Counted from the stretch's first letter, positions 35,487 through 43,664 are shown. The stretch is DNA of 64,000 bases from Oscillospiraceae bacterium (GCA_902790325.1 CADARP010000015.1:1-64000); one strand, 5' to 3'. Notes: a model not told the origin generated them from the sequence alone. Program-made: numbers and translations.

Positions 35487-35500
35487 GGGACACGTGTCCC
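35487..35500. promoter_or_regulatory. 14-bp palindrome, candidate operator
   Basis: GGGACACGTGTCCC is a perfect inverted repeat placed between two divergent promoters, next to a marR-type gene whose products bind such palindromes. No experimental support can be drawn from the sequence. A related GGGACAC motif recurs near 50235-50310. Confidence 0.45.
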
Positions 35501-35539
35501 GGACACAGCGCGTTTCACAAAAAATTCACAAAAAAACTA

Positions 35540-35568
35540 TTGAAAAAACCTTCGGAATGTGGTATCAT
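35540..35568 (+). promoter_or_regulatory. Promoter of the MarR gene
   Basis: TTGAAA (35540-35545), a 17-bp spacer and TATCAT (35563-35568). Confidence 0.65.
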
Positions 35569-35634
35569 GCTTCTTGATAATCTTCGCGGGGGCAGTGTCG
35601 GCTGCCGTTCCCGCACCCCTAAGGAGCCTTGATT

Positions 35635-36108
35635 GTGGAAGACGCACGTTCGGTATCTCCCGCCGCCTTGTATGAAAAACTGGAGCAGGTCTACCGCCTG
35701 CTTTGCGGCAAGGTCGGCTCCCGCTCCCTGGGCAGCGGACAGGGGCGCTATCTGCAGCTTCTGCTGTCGCGCGACGGCGTGACGCAGGCGGAGCTTGCCG
35801 CGCTGCTGGGTGTTTCCCCGTCCACCGCGAGCGAGCTGACGGACAAGCTGCTCGCCGCCGGTCACATCACGCGCGAGAAGGCGTCCGGCGACAAGCGCCG
35901 CGTGCTGATCTTCATCACCGACAGCGGACGCGAGGCCGCCGCGGCGTTCCGGGAGGAATCCGCGGGCGCGCTGCAGGATGCGTTCGATGTGCTGCCTGCC
36001 GACGCGCAGGCGCAGCTCTATGCGCTGCTGAGCGGTCTGCTCGAGCCGGACAAGCCGGTCTGCGCCGTTTGCGCCGAGCCGATGATCCGTCCCGGAAAGC
36101 GCATCTGA
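35635..36108 (+). CDS. MarR-family transcriptional regulator
   Basis: 157 residues. The winged helix-turn-helix is clear: VTQAELAALLGVSPSTASELTDKL (recognition helix region about 50-72), then the wing ITREKASGDKRRVLIFITDSG. A C-terminal Cys pair (CAVCAEP, near 147-150) is unusual and could sense redox state or metal. GTG 35635 is taken as the start because AAGGAG lies 8 bases before; the TTG at 35629 is too close. It is divergent from the dockerin protein and is followed by a 47-residue peptide gene 61 bp later. Confidence 0.85.
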   Translation: MEDARSVSPAALYEKLEQVYRLLCGKVGSRSLGSGQGRYLQLLLSRDGVTQAELAALLGVSPSTASELTDKLLAAGHITREKASGDKRRVLIFITDSGREAAAAFREESAGALQDAFDVLPADAQAQLYALLSGLLEPDKPVCAVCAEPMIRPGKRI

Positions 36109-36169
36109 TCTTTGCTATCCAACCTGTCCTCGGACAGTTGAATAAATCTACGAAAGGAGTATGTGATTT

Positions 36170-36313
36170 ATGGTCATCCTTGAAAACGTCCTGAACGTTA
36201 TTTTGAAGGCTGTTGCGTGGGTCACCACATCCAGCGCGTCCCAGTACGCATACGATGCACTCACCGCATTCATGAACCTTGTCCTTAAACTCGCAGGAAA
36301 CATCTCCGCGTAA
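36170..36313 (+). CDS. 47-residue hydrophobic/amphipathic peptide
   Basis: A short gene with AAAGGAG about 10 bases before its ATG. It begins MVILENVLNVILKAVAWV, has a Ser/Thr-rich turn (TTSSAS), and continues with a second hydrophobic stretch (ALTAFMNLVLKLAG) and ends NISA. Two helices, each with charged residues on one side, suggest a small membrane-associated peptide. There is no double-glycine leader or Cys pattern. It lies between the marR gene and a strong terminator, so it is the last gene of that transcript. No family was recognised; roles such as toxin, surfactant peptide or membrane-protein regulator are guesses. Confidence 0.6.
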   Translation: MVILENVLNVILKAVAWVTTSSASQYAYDALTAFMNLVLKLAGNISA

Positions 36314-36373
36314 GGAAACGGTTTGTTCTGGAAAGAATTTATTCTTTTGGCCAACAGAATAAGCAGAGCAAAG

Positions 36374-36417
36374 CTGCCGCAATCGGATCTCTCCGGTTGC
36401 GGCAGTTACCGTTTTTA
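36374..36417 (+). terminator. Terminator after the small peptide gene
   Basis: A 14-bp stem (CTGCCGCAATCGGA with TCCGGTTGCGGCAG, one G-T pair), a 4-base loop TCTC and a T-rich tail containing GTTTTTA. It lies between convergent genes. Confidence 0.85.
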
Positions 36418-36425
36418 CGCGCTTT

Positions 36426-37403
36426 TTATTCGCTTTGCAGGTCGGCGAGCACTTCTTCGCGCGTCGGATACGATGCGATCGCGCCGCGTTTCTGCACGCT
36501 GCGGGTGCAGAACGCATTGGAAAAGCGCAGACACTCGAGCAGCGTCTTTTCCGAAAGGCCGGCGAGGTCGTCCCGCCCGACGCCCTTTCGGTGCAGCATC
36601 CACAAAAACGAGCCGGCAAAGCCGTCGCCCGCGCCGGTGGTATCGACCGCCTTGCCGGGCAGGCCGTCCACATGCGCCTCATGCGCCGCGGTCAGCGCCG
36701 ATGCGCCGTTCTTGCCGAGCGTGAACAAAACGAGTTTGACATTGCCGACGAGCAGACGCGGCAGCGCTTTATGCATATCGTCCGTGCCGGTCAGAAATTC
36801 CAGCTCCTCATCGGACACTTTCACGACGTCCGCCAGCGGCAGAAATTCGAGCACGGTATCGTGCAGGGCGTTTACATCGTTCCACAGCGGGAAGCGCAGA
36901 TTCGGGTCGAAGCTGATGATACTCCCCTGCGCCCTTGCGCGTTCGATCGCGGCGGTGTGCGCCTGTTTCATCGGAAAATCGCCCAGCGACACACTGCAGA
37001 AATGCAGCGCGTAGGCGTCCGCCATCGTCTCTTCCGTGACGTATTCCGCGCGGTAAAGCATGTCGGCGGAGGGCTTGCGGTAGAAAGAAAACGTCCGTTC
37101 GCCGTTTTCGCCGCTGCTGACGAACGCCAGCGCGGTATTGGCCTCGTCCGTCAGACGGATGCAGTGTGTGTCGATGCCCGCATCCCGCAGCTCGTCCAGG
37201 ATCTTGTGCCCGAACGGATCGTCGCCGAGTTGTGTGAGCATGCGCGCCTTGCCGCCGAGCTTTGCGTATGCGCCGCAGACGTTGGCGGGCGCGCCGCCGA
37301 TCTTGGGCGAAAACGCGCCGACTTCCGAAAACGCGCAGCCCGCGCGGTCGGGTATAAAGTCGATCAGCGCCTCGCCGATCGATACCAGCGTATCCCGTTT
37401 CAT
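36426..37403 (-). CDS. PfkB-family sugar kinase (fructokinase-like)
   Basis: 325 residues. It opens VSIGEALIDFIPD, has the first PfkB signature region GGAPANVCGAYAKLGGKA (about 35-55), and the second as DTTGAGDGFAGSFLWML (about 255-272) with the catalytic Asp in GAGD. The sequence is closest in pattern to fructokinases, which phosphorylate fructose to fructose 6-phosphate. ATG 37403 follows GGAGG at 8 bases. It is alone, with its own promoter and no sugar transporter beside it, so the substrate is an inference. Confidence 0.87.
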   Translation of the reverse strand: MKRDTLVSIGEALIDFIPDRAGCAFSEVGAFSPKIGGAPANVCGAYAKLGGKARMLTQLGDDPFGHKILDELRDAGIDTHCIRLTDEANTALAFVSSGENGERTFSFYRKPSADMLYRAEYVTEETMADAYALHFCSVSLGDFPMKQAHTAAIERARAQGSIISFDPNLRFPLWNDVNALHDTVLEFLPLADVVKVSDEELEFLTGTDDMHKALPRLLVGNVKLVLFTLGKNGASALTAAHEAHVDGLPGKAVDTTGAGDGFAGSFLWMLHRKGVGRDDLAGLSEKTLLECLRFSNAFCTRSVQKRGAIASYPTREEVLADLQSE

Positions 37404-37433
37404 GAACTGTACCTCCGATTCTGATCTGCATAC

Positions 37434-37463
37434 AGTATAGCAGATACGGCTCCCGGTTTGCAA
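37434..37463 (-). promoter_or_regulatory. Promoter of the sugar kinase gene
   Basis: Minus strand: TTGCAA (37458-37463), an 18-bp spacer and TATACT (37434-37439). Confidence 0.6.
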
Positions 37464-37582
37464 GACAAAGATATTGAGCCGCCGACGGTATCGAAAAACA
37501 ACTTCACAACCCGTTATATATCAACGATTTTGTCCCGTTGAATTGTAGGTTCATCACGGAAATCCGTGCAAAAGAAGGATAG

Positions 37583-37702
37583 GCAGCTTAACCTGAAGGC
37601 TCCCCCTGGGGGAAGCTGTCACGCGTCAGCGTGACTGATGAGGGAAAAGCTCGCCTGAAGATGTCATCAACAACCGAAATCATACGGTAAGGTTTTCCCT
37701 CA
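37583..37702. repeat. REP/MITE-like palindromic repeat, copy 2
   Basis: It carries AAGGCTCCCCCTGGGGGAAGCTGTCACG, split here into GGCTCCCCCTGG and GGGGAAGCTGTCACG, then a GTCACGC/GCGTGAC hairpin and CTGATGAGGGAAAA, closed by TTTTCCCTCA at 37693-37702. It matches copy 1 at 90-215 in order and spacing, with a different internal sequence. It fills much of the 402-bp gap between the kinase and fucO; the rest (37464-37582) shows no gene. Confidence 0.65.
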
Positions 37703-37750
37703 CTTGGGTTATTCTTTTTTATCGTTCTGCACGGAAAACCGTGAAGAGAG

Positions 37751-37793
37751 AAAAAAAGGCCGCCGCAGACGGTTCGTTCCGTTTGCGGCGGCC
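37751..37793 (-). terminator. Terminator of fucO
   Basis: Minus strand: GGCCGCCGCAAACGG pairs with CCGTCTGCGGCGGCC around a 6-base loop and is followed by a run of seven T residues. Confidence 0.88.
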
Positions 37794-37805
37794 TCGGTTA
37801 TTCTG

Positions 37806-38954
37806 TTACATCAGCTTGCGATACAGCGCCGCGATCTCCTCGACGCTCGTATCTCTCGGATTGCCGGGACGGCAGGCGTCGGCATAGGCCGACTCGGACA
37901 GGAACTGCACGTCCTCGTCCTTGGCGATCGCCTTGAGGTCGGCGGGGATGCCCACGTCGAGGCTGAGCTGCTTGACCGCATCGCAGGCCGCTTTGCGGTA
38001 CTCGTCCTGCGTCATGTCGTCCACGCCCGCGACGCCCATCGCGCGCGCGATCTCGCGGTACTTCTCACCCGTGCAGGGCGCGTTGTATTCCATCACAGTC
38101 GGCAGCAGGATCGCGTTCGCGACGCCGTGCGGCGTGTCATAGACCGCGCCGAGCGCGTGCGCCATGCTGTGCACGATGCCCAGGCCGACGTTCGAGAAGC
38201 CCATGCCCGCGACGTACTGCGCCAGCGCCATACCCTCGCGTCCTTCGGGCGTGTTTTCGACCGCGCCGCGCAGATGCTGCGCGATCAGGCGGATCGCTTC
38301 GAGATGGAACATGTCGGTCATCTGCCACGCGGCCTTGGTGATATAGCCCTCGATCGCGTGCGTGAGCGCGTCCATACCGGTCGATGCGGTCAGACCCTTG
38401 GGCATGGAAGCCATCATGTCGGGGTCGATGACGGCGACTTCGGGGATGTCGTTCGTGTCGACGCAGACGAACTTGCGCTTCTTCTCCACGTCGGTGATGA
38501 CGTAGTTGATCGTGACCTCCGCGGCGGTGCCTGCCGTGGTCGGGACAGCGACCGTGAAGACGGCGTGCTTCTCGGTCGGCGCGACGCCTTCGAGACTGCG
38601 CACGTCGGCAAACGACGGATTCTCCGCGATGATGCCGATCGCTTTCGCGGTGTCCATCGAGGAACCGCCGCCGATGGCGACGATGCCGTTCGCGCCGCTC
38701 GCTTTGAACGCCGCGACGCCCGACTGGACGTTTTCGATCGAGGGATTCGGTTTGATTTCGGAGAACAGCTCAAAAGGAATGCCCGCGGCATCCAGAAGAT
38801 CGGTCACCTTGGCGGAAACGCCGAATTTGACGAGATCCGGGTCGGAGCAGACGAACGCCTTGGTCACGCCGTGCGCCTTGAGAACGCCGGGGATCTCGGC
38901 GATCGCGCCTTTGCCGTGGTAGGAAACAGTGTTGAGAACGATACGGTTTGCCAT
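37806..38954 (-). CDS. fucO: Iron-dependent lactaldehyde reductase (FucO-type alcohol dehydrogenase)
   Basis: 382 residues. A group III iron-containing alcohol dehydrogenase with GGGSSMDTAKAIGI (NAD site, about 95-108), TTAGTAAEVTINYVITD, and the iron ligands in GMDALTHAIEGYI and later HSMAHALGAVYDTPHGVANA. Long blocks match E. coli FucO closely (for example KFVCVD and QYVAGMGFSNVGLGIVH), more than ordinary ethanol dehydrogenases. FucO interconverts L-lactaldehyde and 1,2-propanediol with NADH, the last step of anaerobic fucose or rhamnose use. The sugar pathway genes are not in the window. GGAGG precedes the start. Confidence 0.9.
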   Translation of the reverse strand: MANRIVLNTVSYHGKGAIAEIPGVLKAHGVTKAFVCSDPDLVKFGVSAKVTDLLDAAGIPFELFSEIKPNPSIENVQSGVAAFKASGANGIVAIGGGSSMDTAKAIGIIAENPSFADVRSLEGVAPTEKHAVFTVAVPTTAGTAAEVTINYVITDVEKKRKFVCVDTNDIPEVAVIDPDMMASMPKGLTASTGMDALTHAIEGYITKAAWQMTDMFHLEAIRLIAQHLRGAVENTPEGREGMALAQYVAGMGFSNVGLGIVHSMAHALGAVYDTPHGVANAILLPTVMEYNAPCTGEKYREIARAMGVAGVDDMTQDEYRKAACDAVKQLSLDVGIPADLKAIAKDEDVQFLSESAYADACRPGNPRDTSVEEIAALYRKLM

Positions 38955-38987
38955 GAAAAAACCTCCAAATATAATTATTATAGTATT

Positions 38988-39476
38988 TTATGATTCGTTG
39001 ACCAGTTTGCCGCTGACGTGATCGGGGACGAGCTCGAGACACAGCGCGCGGCTTCCGTCCTTGCGGATCTCCGCTTCCACGTCGTCGGGATTCGGATAGT
39101 ATTTCCGTCCCAGACAGCGCAGGATCTCCTCCCGGCGCGCCGCGTCCTCCACGACGCGGATGCGGCCGAAAACGATCACGCTGCGGATATTCAGCGCCCA
39201 TTCGCCGTCGCGCCGGAAGCCCTCGTCCATGACGCAGAACGAGACCTTGTCACACCGGCGGATCGCGTCGAGCTTGTGTCCCTGCCGGGCACAGTGGAAC
39301 CAGAGATTGCCGCTTTGCGCATCATAGAAAAAGTCCAGCGGCAGCGCATAGGGGTAACCGCCGTCACCCGCCACGGCCAGCACGCCGCGCGGCTGCGAGG
39401 ACAGCACCTGTGCGCATTGTTCGGTCGTCAGCTGCTGACGGAAACGGCGCATGGCGCGAAAACCATTCTGTTCCAT
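38988..39476 (-). CDS. Pyridoxamine 5'-phosphate oxidase-like flavin-binding protein
   Basis: 162 residues with a split beta-barrel pattern: GVLAVAGDGGYPYALPLDFFYDAQSGNLWFH, then CDKVSFCVMDEGF and VIVFGRIRVVED. Proteins of this group bind FMN or F420/heme and usually reduce small molecules; NimA-type nitroimidazole reductases are close relatives. The start codon shares a base with the upstream stop (TGATG at 39474-39478), so it is translationally coupled to the OYE-type enzyme, and the two may act together. FucO follows 33 bp later on the same strand. Confidence 0.82.
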   Translation of the reverse strand: MEQNGFRAMRRFRQQLTTEQCAQVLSSQPRGVLAVAGDGGYPYALPLDFFYDAQSGNLWFHCARQGHKLDAIRRCDKVSFCVMDEGFRRDGEWALNIRSVIVFGRIRVVEDAARREEILRCLGRKYYPNPDDVEAEIRKDGSRALCLELVPDHVSGKLVNES

Positions 39477-41533
39477 CAGATCTTCATCGCCACTTCATAC
39501 GCGCGCCAGATGACGGAGCGCAGGTTGCCGATCGCCATGCAGTCGCCGACGAGGTAGACGTTCTTTCCCTTGGGCGCGAGCGGTGCGGGAATGTAGCCCG
39601 CGCAGCTGATGACGCTGTCGCACGCGACGTCGAAGTCCCTGCCGTCCTTGCCGGTACAGACGATCGAGCCGTCCTTGACCTCTTTGAGCGTCGTCTCGAG
39701 ATAGACCGGGACCTCATGCAGCGCGAACCATTCGCGCAGATACGAGGAGTTCGCCAGACACACGCCCTTCTGGCTGATCAGGTCGTCCTTCATCTCGACG
39801 ATGATCGGCTTCTTGCCCTGCAGCGCCAGTTCGTACGCGATCTCGCTGCCCGTCAGACCGCCGCCGATCACGGCGACCGTCTCGCCCACGGGCGTTCCGT
39901 TCAGATAGTCGCAGCCTTCGATCATCTTTTCGTAGCCGGGCACGCGGCGCAGCAGACGCGGCGTGGAACCGGTGGCGATGATGACGGGCGCGCCGCCGAA
40001 CGCGGAAATGTCCTTCACTTCGTCGTTGAGATGCACCTCGACGCCCATTTTGTCCATCTGACGCCGGTACCATGCCAGCAGGTCGCGCAGCTTGCCCTTG
40101 TAGGATTCGGCGCTGGCGGGAATGAACGTGCCGCCGAGCACGCCGCTCTTTTCATGGATGACCGGGTTGTGGCCGCGCAGCTTGAGCACGCGCGCGGCTT
40201 CCATGCCGCCGATGCCGCCGCCGACGATATGCACCGTCTTGGGCGAGGACGTCTTCTTGATGTAATGCTTGTTCCACTGCATGGTCTCGGCGTTGACGGC
40301 GCAGCGGGACATGCCCAGACTGTCGGAAAGGCTCTGGTCGTTCGGCACGCCCTTGTAGTGGCACATGTTGAAGCAGCCGTTGTGGCACAGGATGCACGGA
40401 CGGATGTCGTCCTTCTGGTCGTTGATGAGCTTGGTGATCCACGCCTGATCCGCCAGGAACTGCCGCGCAAAGCCCGCGCCGTCCAGATCGCCGCGCGCGA
40501 TGGATTCCGCCGCCGTTTCCGGATCGAGACGGCCGGCGCAGATGACCGGGATGTCGACGAACTTTTTGATGTGTTCCACGTCGGCAAGGTTGCAGTTTTC
40601 AGGCATGTAGATGGGCGGATGCGCCCAGTACCACGCGTCATACGTGCCGTTGTCGCAGTTGAGCGCGTCGTAGCCGGCGTCCTGCAGATACTTGGCGGCC
40701 TTCTCGGACTCTTCCATGTCGCGGCCGACCTCGACGTATTCCTCGCCGGGCAGCGCGCCCTCGCGCATGCCCTTCGTCTTGGAAAGGACGCTGTAACGCA
40801 GAGAGACGGGGAAGTCCTTGCCGCACGCCTGCTTGATCGCCTGGACGATCTCGACCGCGAAACGGTAGCGGTTCTCAAAAGAGCCGCCGTATTCGTCGGT
40901 GCGCTTGTTGACGTATTTGAACGTGAACTGATCCAGCAGATAACCCTCGTGCACCGCGTGGACCTCCACGCCGTCGACGCCCGCGTCCTGCAGGAGCTTG
41001 GCGCTCTTGGCAAACGAGTCGACGAGTTCGCGGATCTCCGCTTTGGTCATTTCGCGGGACGGGAGCTTATCCGACCAGCGGTTGGGCGCGGGGCTCGCGC
41101 TGGCGGTGATCTTGTCGAGATCCATGAACGGTTTGCTGACGACGCGCAGCACGGGATTGTTGTAGAGCATTTCCATCATCGAGCTGACGGTAAAGGAGCG
41201 GCCGAAGCCCGCCGTCAACTGCACAAACAGCTTCGCGCCGGTCTTGTGGAATTCGGGCATCCATGCCTTGAGGTCGTCGAACATTTTCTTGTTCTTGTGC
41301 AGCCACTGGCCGCGCATGGGATTGTAGACCGGCTGGCAGCCCGGCAGCAGCAGACCGACGTTGTTCTTGGCGACTTCCATGATGAAGCGCGCGCCGACCT
41401 TGTCGAAGTGATTGTGAACTTCCATCCAGCCGAACAGATCGGTGCCGCCCATACTGGTCAGCACGATGCGGTTTTTGATCTCGCAGCCGCCGATTTTCCA
41501 CGGGGTAAACAGGGGCGCTAATTTCTGATCCAT
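39476..41533 (-). CDS. OYE-type NADH:flavin oxidoreductase with Fe-S and FAD domains
   Basis: 685 residues in the plan of 2,4-dienoyl-CoA reductase, enoate reductases and BaiCD/BaiH. A FMN TIM barrel (1-360, starts LFTPWKIGGCEIKNRIVLTSMG) is followed by a 4Fe-4S cysteine cluster CILCHNGCFNMC (about 395-406), a FAD domain (VHIVGGGIGGMEAARVL, about 440) and an NAD domain (TVAVIGGGLTGSEIAYEL, about 570). Such enzymes reduce activated C=C bonds; the substrate (enoyl acid, bile-acid intermediate or other) cannot be fixed. ATG 41533 has GGAG 7 bases before; ATG 41539 is too close. It has its own promoter. Confidence 0.88.
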   Translation of the reverse strand: MDQKLAPLFTPWKIGGCEIKNRIVLTSMGGTDLFGWMEVHNHFDKVGARFIMEVAKNNVGLLLPGCQPVYNPMRGQWLHKNKKMFDDLKAWMPEFHKTGAKLFVQLTAGFGRSFTVSSMMEMLYNNPVLRVVSKPFMDLDKITASASPAPNRWSDKLPSREMTKAEIRELVDSFAKSAKLLQDAGVDGVEVHAVHEGYLLDQFTFKYVNKRTDEYGGSFENRYRFAVEIVQAIKQACGKDFPVSLRYSVLSKTKGMREGALPGEEYVEVGRDMEESEKAAKYLQDAGYDALNCDNGTYDAWYWAHPPIYMPENCNLADVEHIKKFVDIPVICAGRLDPETAAESIARGDLDGAGFARQFLADQAWITKLINDQKDDIRPCILCHNGCFNMCHYKGVPNDQSLSDSLGMSRCAVNAETMQWNKHYIKKTSSPKTVHIVGGGIGGMEAARVLKLRGHNPVIHEKSGVLGGTFIPASAESYKGKLRDLLAWYRRQMDKMGVEVHLNDEVKDISAFGGAPVIIATGSTPRLLRRVPGYEKMIEGCDYLNGTPVGETVAVIGGGLTGSEIAYELALQGKKPIIVEMKDDLISQKGVCLANSSYLREWFALHEVPVYLETTLKEVKDGSIVCTGKDGRDFDVACDSVISCAGYIPAPLAPKGKNVYLVGDCMAIGNLRSVIWRAYEVAMKI

Positions 41534-41580
41534 GTTCATTCTCCTCACATAGTATTCAGGGAATAAAAGCCTACGGTTAT

Positions 41581-41608
41581 ATTGTATCGTGTTTTCCGGA
41601 TTTGTCAA
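41581..41608 (-). promoter_or_regulatory. Promoter of the OYE-type enzyme operon
   Basis: Minus strand: TTGACA (41603-41608), a 16-bp spacer and TACAAT (41581-41586). Confidence 0.7.
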
Positions 41609-41619
41609 TGATATCGCGC

Positions 41620-41653
41620 AAAAAAACGCCCGCATCCTTTTGGGATACGGGCG
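41620..41653 (-). terminator. Terminator of the foldase gene
   Basis: Minus strand: an 11-bp stem (CGCCCGTATCC with GGATGCGGGCG) around a 5-base loop, then seven T residues. Confidence 0.88.
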
Positions 41654-41669
41654 TGTCTGCATTCGATCA

Positions 41670-43553
41670 TTAGCTGGCGGAGGACTGTGCGTTGATGGAC
41701 TGGACGGTCGCGTTGATGAGCTTGTATGCGCGCGCGTAGCCCTTGTCCATGCCGGCGGCGTTTCTGTTGACCTTGACGGAATCCTTCTTCAGTTCCGCTT
41801 CGAGCCAGCTGGAGTAATCGTCCTGCGTGTGCGTGGTGCGCAGAGTATTGCGGTACGCAAAGTTCTTGTTGCCCACGTAGTACATGACATGGAAGCCGTA
41901 TTCGCTCTCGACGATCTCGACGTCGCCTTCCTTGCGGCTGTCGTCAAAGATCCATTTGTCGAACGCATCGACCATCTGGCCGGGCGTGACGTTTTCGTAC
42001 AGACCGCCGTTCTCCTTGGAACCGGTATCCTCGGTCTGGGCGGTTGCGAGCTCGCCGAACGCCTCTTCGGTCTTGTCCTTTTCATCGCGCGCGTTCCAGT
42101 CGGCGAGGAGCTTCTCGGCCTGTTCTTTCTTGGCGGCGATCTCTTCGTCGGGCAGCTTCTCCTGCGTTTCGGTGTCGATCGTCATGAACAGAATGTGGCG
42201 CACGTCCACGGTCGGCTGCGGATGGGCGGGATTGACGATATACATGGCATATGCCTTGCCGTTGGCGTCGGCAAACGCCTTCTTGTCGCCCGCCTTGCGC
42301 GATGCGTCGTATGCCCACTTCGCGGCGTCTTCGGAGATGCTGGTGAGCTGATTCTTCGCGGTGCCGTACGCCTTGGTCGTGGAGTCGTGGTCATGCTCAT
42401 GCGTGTCTTCGGCCTCGGCGGTTTCCGCGGCGTCCGCCGTTTCCTCCGCTGCCGTGTCGTCCGCGGCTTCGGCGTCTTCCGCTGCCCTGTCGTCCGCCGC
42501 TTCGGCGGTCGCGTCGTCGGCTTCCTCTGCGGCCTGCGCCGTTTCGTCCGCGGCTGCGGAAGTGTCTTCCGTCTCCTCATCCGCGTGGATATAGACTTCC
42601 GCTTCCTTCGTGAAGGACGCCTCGTCCGTGACCTTCGCGAGCAGAGCCTCCGCCTTTTCCATCGCCTTGGCGTTCTCCGCATCCTGGCGCTTCTGCAGCG
42701 CTTCCGCGCTCTCGCCTTCCTTCGCTTCGAGCGTTTCGGGCTCAAACGTATACATACGGAAGTCGATCACGTCGTACTCGGTCGTATCCTTCTTGTACTC
42801 CGCGTCGAGCGCTTCGTCGGTGTACTTGTCCTCGAATTCCTTCTGCTTGTCCTCGCTGAAGCGCTGGACGACCATCTCTTTTTCCATGAGCTTGCGCATG
42901 AAGCTCTCGGTGACGCCCTCGCCGTAGTATGCCTTCAGGTAGGAATTCAGCGACATGGAGATCGAGTTGGCCTGCGTGGAATTCTTGCCGGCGGCGTTGT
43001 CGCGCATGGACTCGATCTGCTTGTCGATGTCGGCTTTTTCTTCATCGTTGATCTTGTAGCCCGCGGCGACCGCGTTGTCATACAGCGTGTAGAATTCCTG
43101 CATGTACTCCACGGTATCTTCCACAAGCTGATCGGACCACTTGACGGGATTGCCGTCGTCGTCCGCGGTGGGGCTGTCCTGATCCTCGGGCGACTTCTTG
43201 TAGTCAAAGCCGTACATGTTGTAGCCGTACTGCTGCTCGGACTGCTGCGCTCTGCTGGCGGTGTTCTGGTACTGCATGTAGTACATGTAGCCGTACTCCG
43301 CGACGCTGATCTTGTGACTGCCCACGGTGAACGCCGTCTGCGAACGCGCAAAGACGCCCGTTGACTTGAGCACAAAGAAGCACGCGCCGCACACGATCGC
43401 GGCGATCAGGACGATGCCGATGACGCGGCCGATGACACGACCGGCATTCGGGTGTCTCTTGTTTCTCTTTGCGTTCTTTTTTGCGGCGTTGGATATGCGT
43501 TGCTTCCGCTCTTCGCGGTAGAGTTCCGCTTTGCTTTTTTCGGTTTTTGCCAC
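41670..43553 (-). CDS. Membrane-anchored PpiC/PrsA-like peptidyl-prolyl isomerase
   Basis: 627 residues. A basic cytoplasmic start (about 1-45), one membrane helix (VIGRVIGIVLIAAIVCGACFF), then an extracytoplasmic SurA-like alpha domain. Residues about 325-390 form an Ala/Glu/Asp-rich acidic low-complexity stretch followed by HEHDHD. The parvulin domain comes after it (DVRHILFMTIDTE, GSKENGGLYENVTPGQM, ESEYGFHVMYYVG). It should help secreted proteins fold at the membrane-wall interface. GTG 43553 fits the AAAAGGA site best; ATG 43562 and 43571 overlap it. The acidic insert is encoded by GC-rich repeats and may be variable between strains. Confidence 0.85.
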   Translation of the reverse strand: MAKTEKSKAELYREERKQRISNAAKKNAKRNKRHPNAGRVIGRVIGIVLIAAIVCGACFFVLKSTGVFARSQTAFTVGSHKISVAEYGYMYYMQYQNTASRAQQSEQQYGYNMYGFDYKKSPEDQDSPTADDDGNPVKWSDQLVEDTVEYMQEFYTLYDNAVAAGYKINDEEKADIDKQIESMRDNAAGKNSTQANSISMSLNSYLKAYYGEGVTESFMRKLMEKEMVVQRFSEDKQKEFEDKYTDEALDAEYKKDTTEYDVIDFRMYTFEPETLEAKEGESAEALQKRQDAENAKAMEKAEALLAKVTDEASFTKEAEVYIHADEETEDTSAAADETAQAAEEADDATAEAADDRAAEDAEAADDTAAEETADAAETAEAEDTHEHDHDSTTKAYGTAKNQLTSISEDAAKWAYDASRKAGDKKAFADANGKAYAMYIVNPAHPQPTVDVRHILFMTIDTETQEKLPDEEIAAKKEQAEKLLADWNARDEKDKTEEAFGELATAQTEDTGSKENGGLYENVTPGQMVDAFDKWIFDDSRKEGDVEIVESEYGFHVMYYVGNKNFAYRNTLRTTHTQDDYSSWLEAELKKDSVKVNRNAAGMDKGYARAYKLINATVQSINAQSSAS

Positions 43554-43664
43554 TTGAACCATCCTTTTCATGATTGATAAAACCGGATTAATCCAGCATA
43601 ACGAACCTATTTTATACTATTTTTGCGCAATGTGCAAGCCTATTTTCGGAAAAAACGAAAAATT

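Larger units (their letters stand above)
35270..35634. other. Divergent regulatory region, dockerin protein / MarR
   Basis: 365 bp without a gene. It holds a promoter for each direction, and between them the 14-bp perfect palindrome at 35487-35500. The leader of the dockerin mRNA is about 120 bases long and contains a small hairpin (GGACTTAAAATCCG-like) of unknown role. A short open frame at 35386-35577 runs through the promoter and lacks coding character. Confidence 0.6.

Noticed and set aside
37806-38954. A propanediol microcompartment linked to FucO and PduL
   Set aside because: The two genes are 28 kb apart, PduL lacks an encapsulation peptide and no shell or diol-dehydratase genes are seen.
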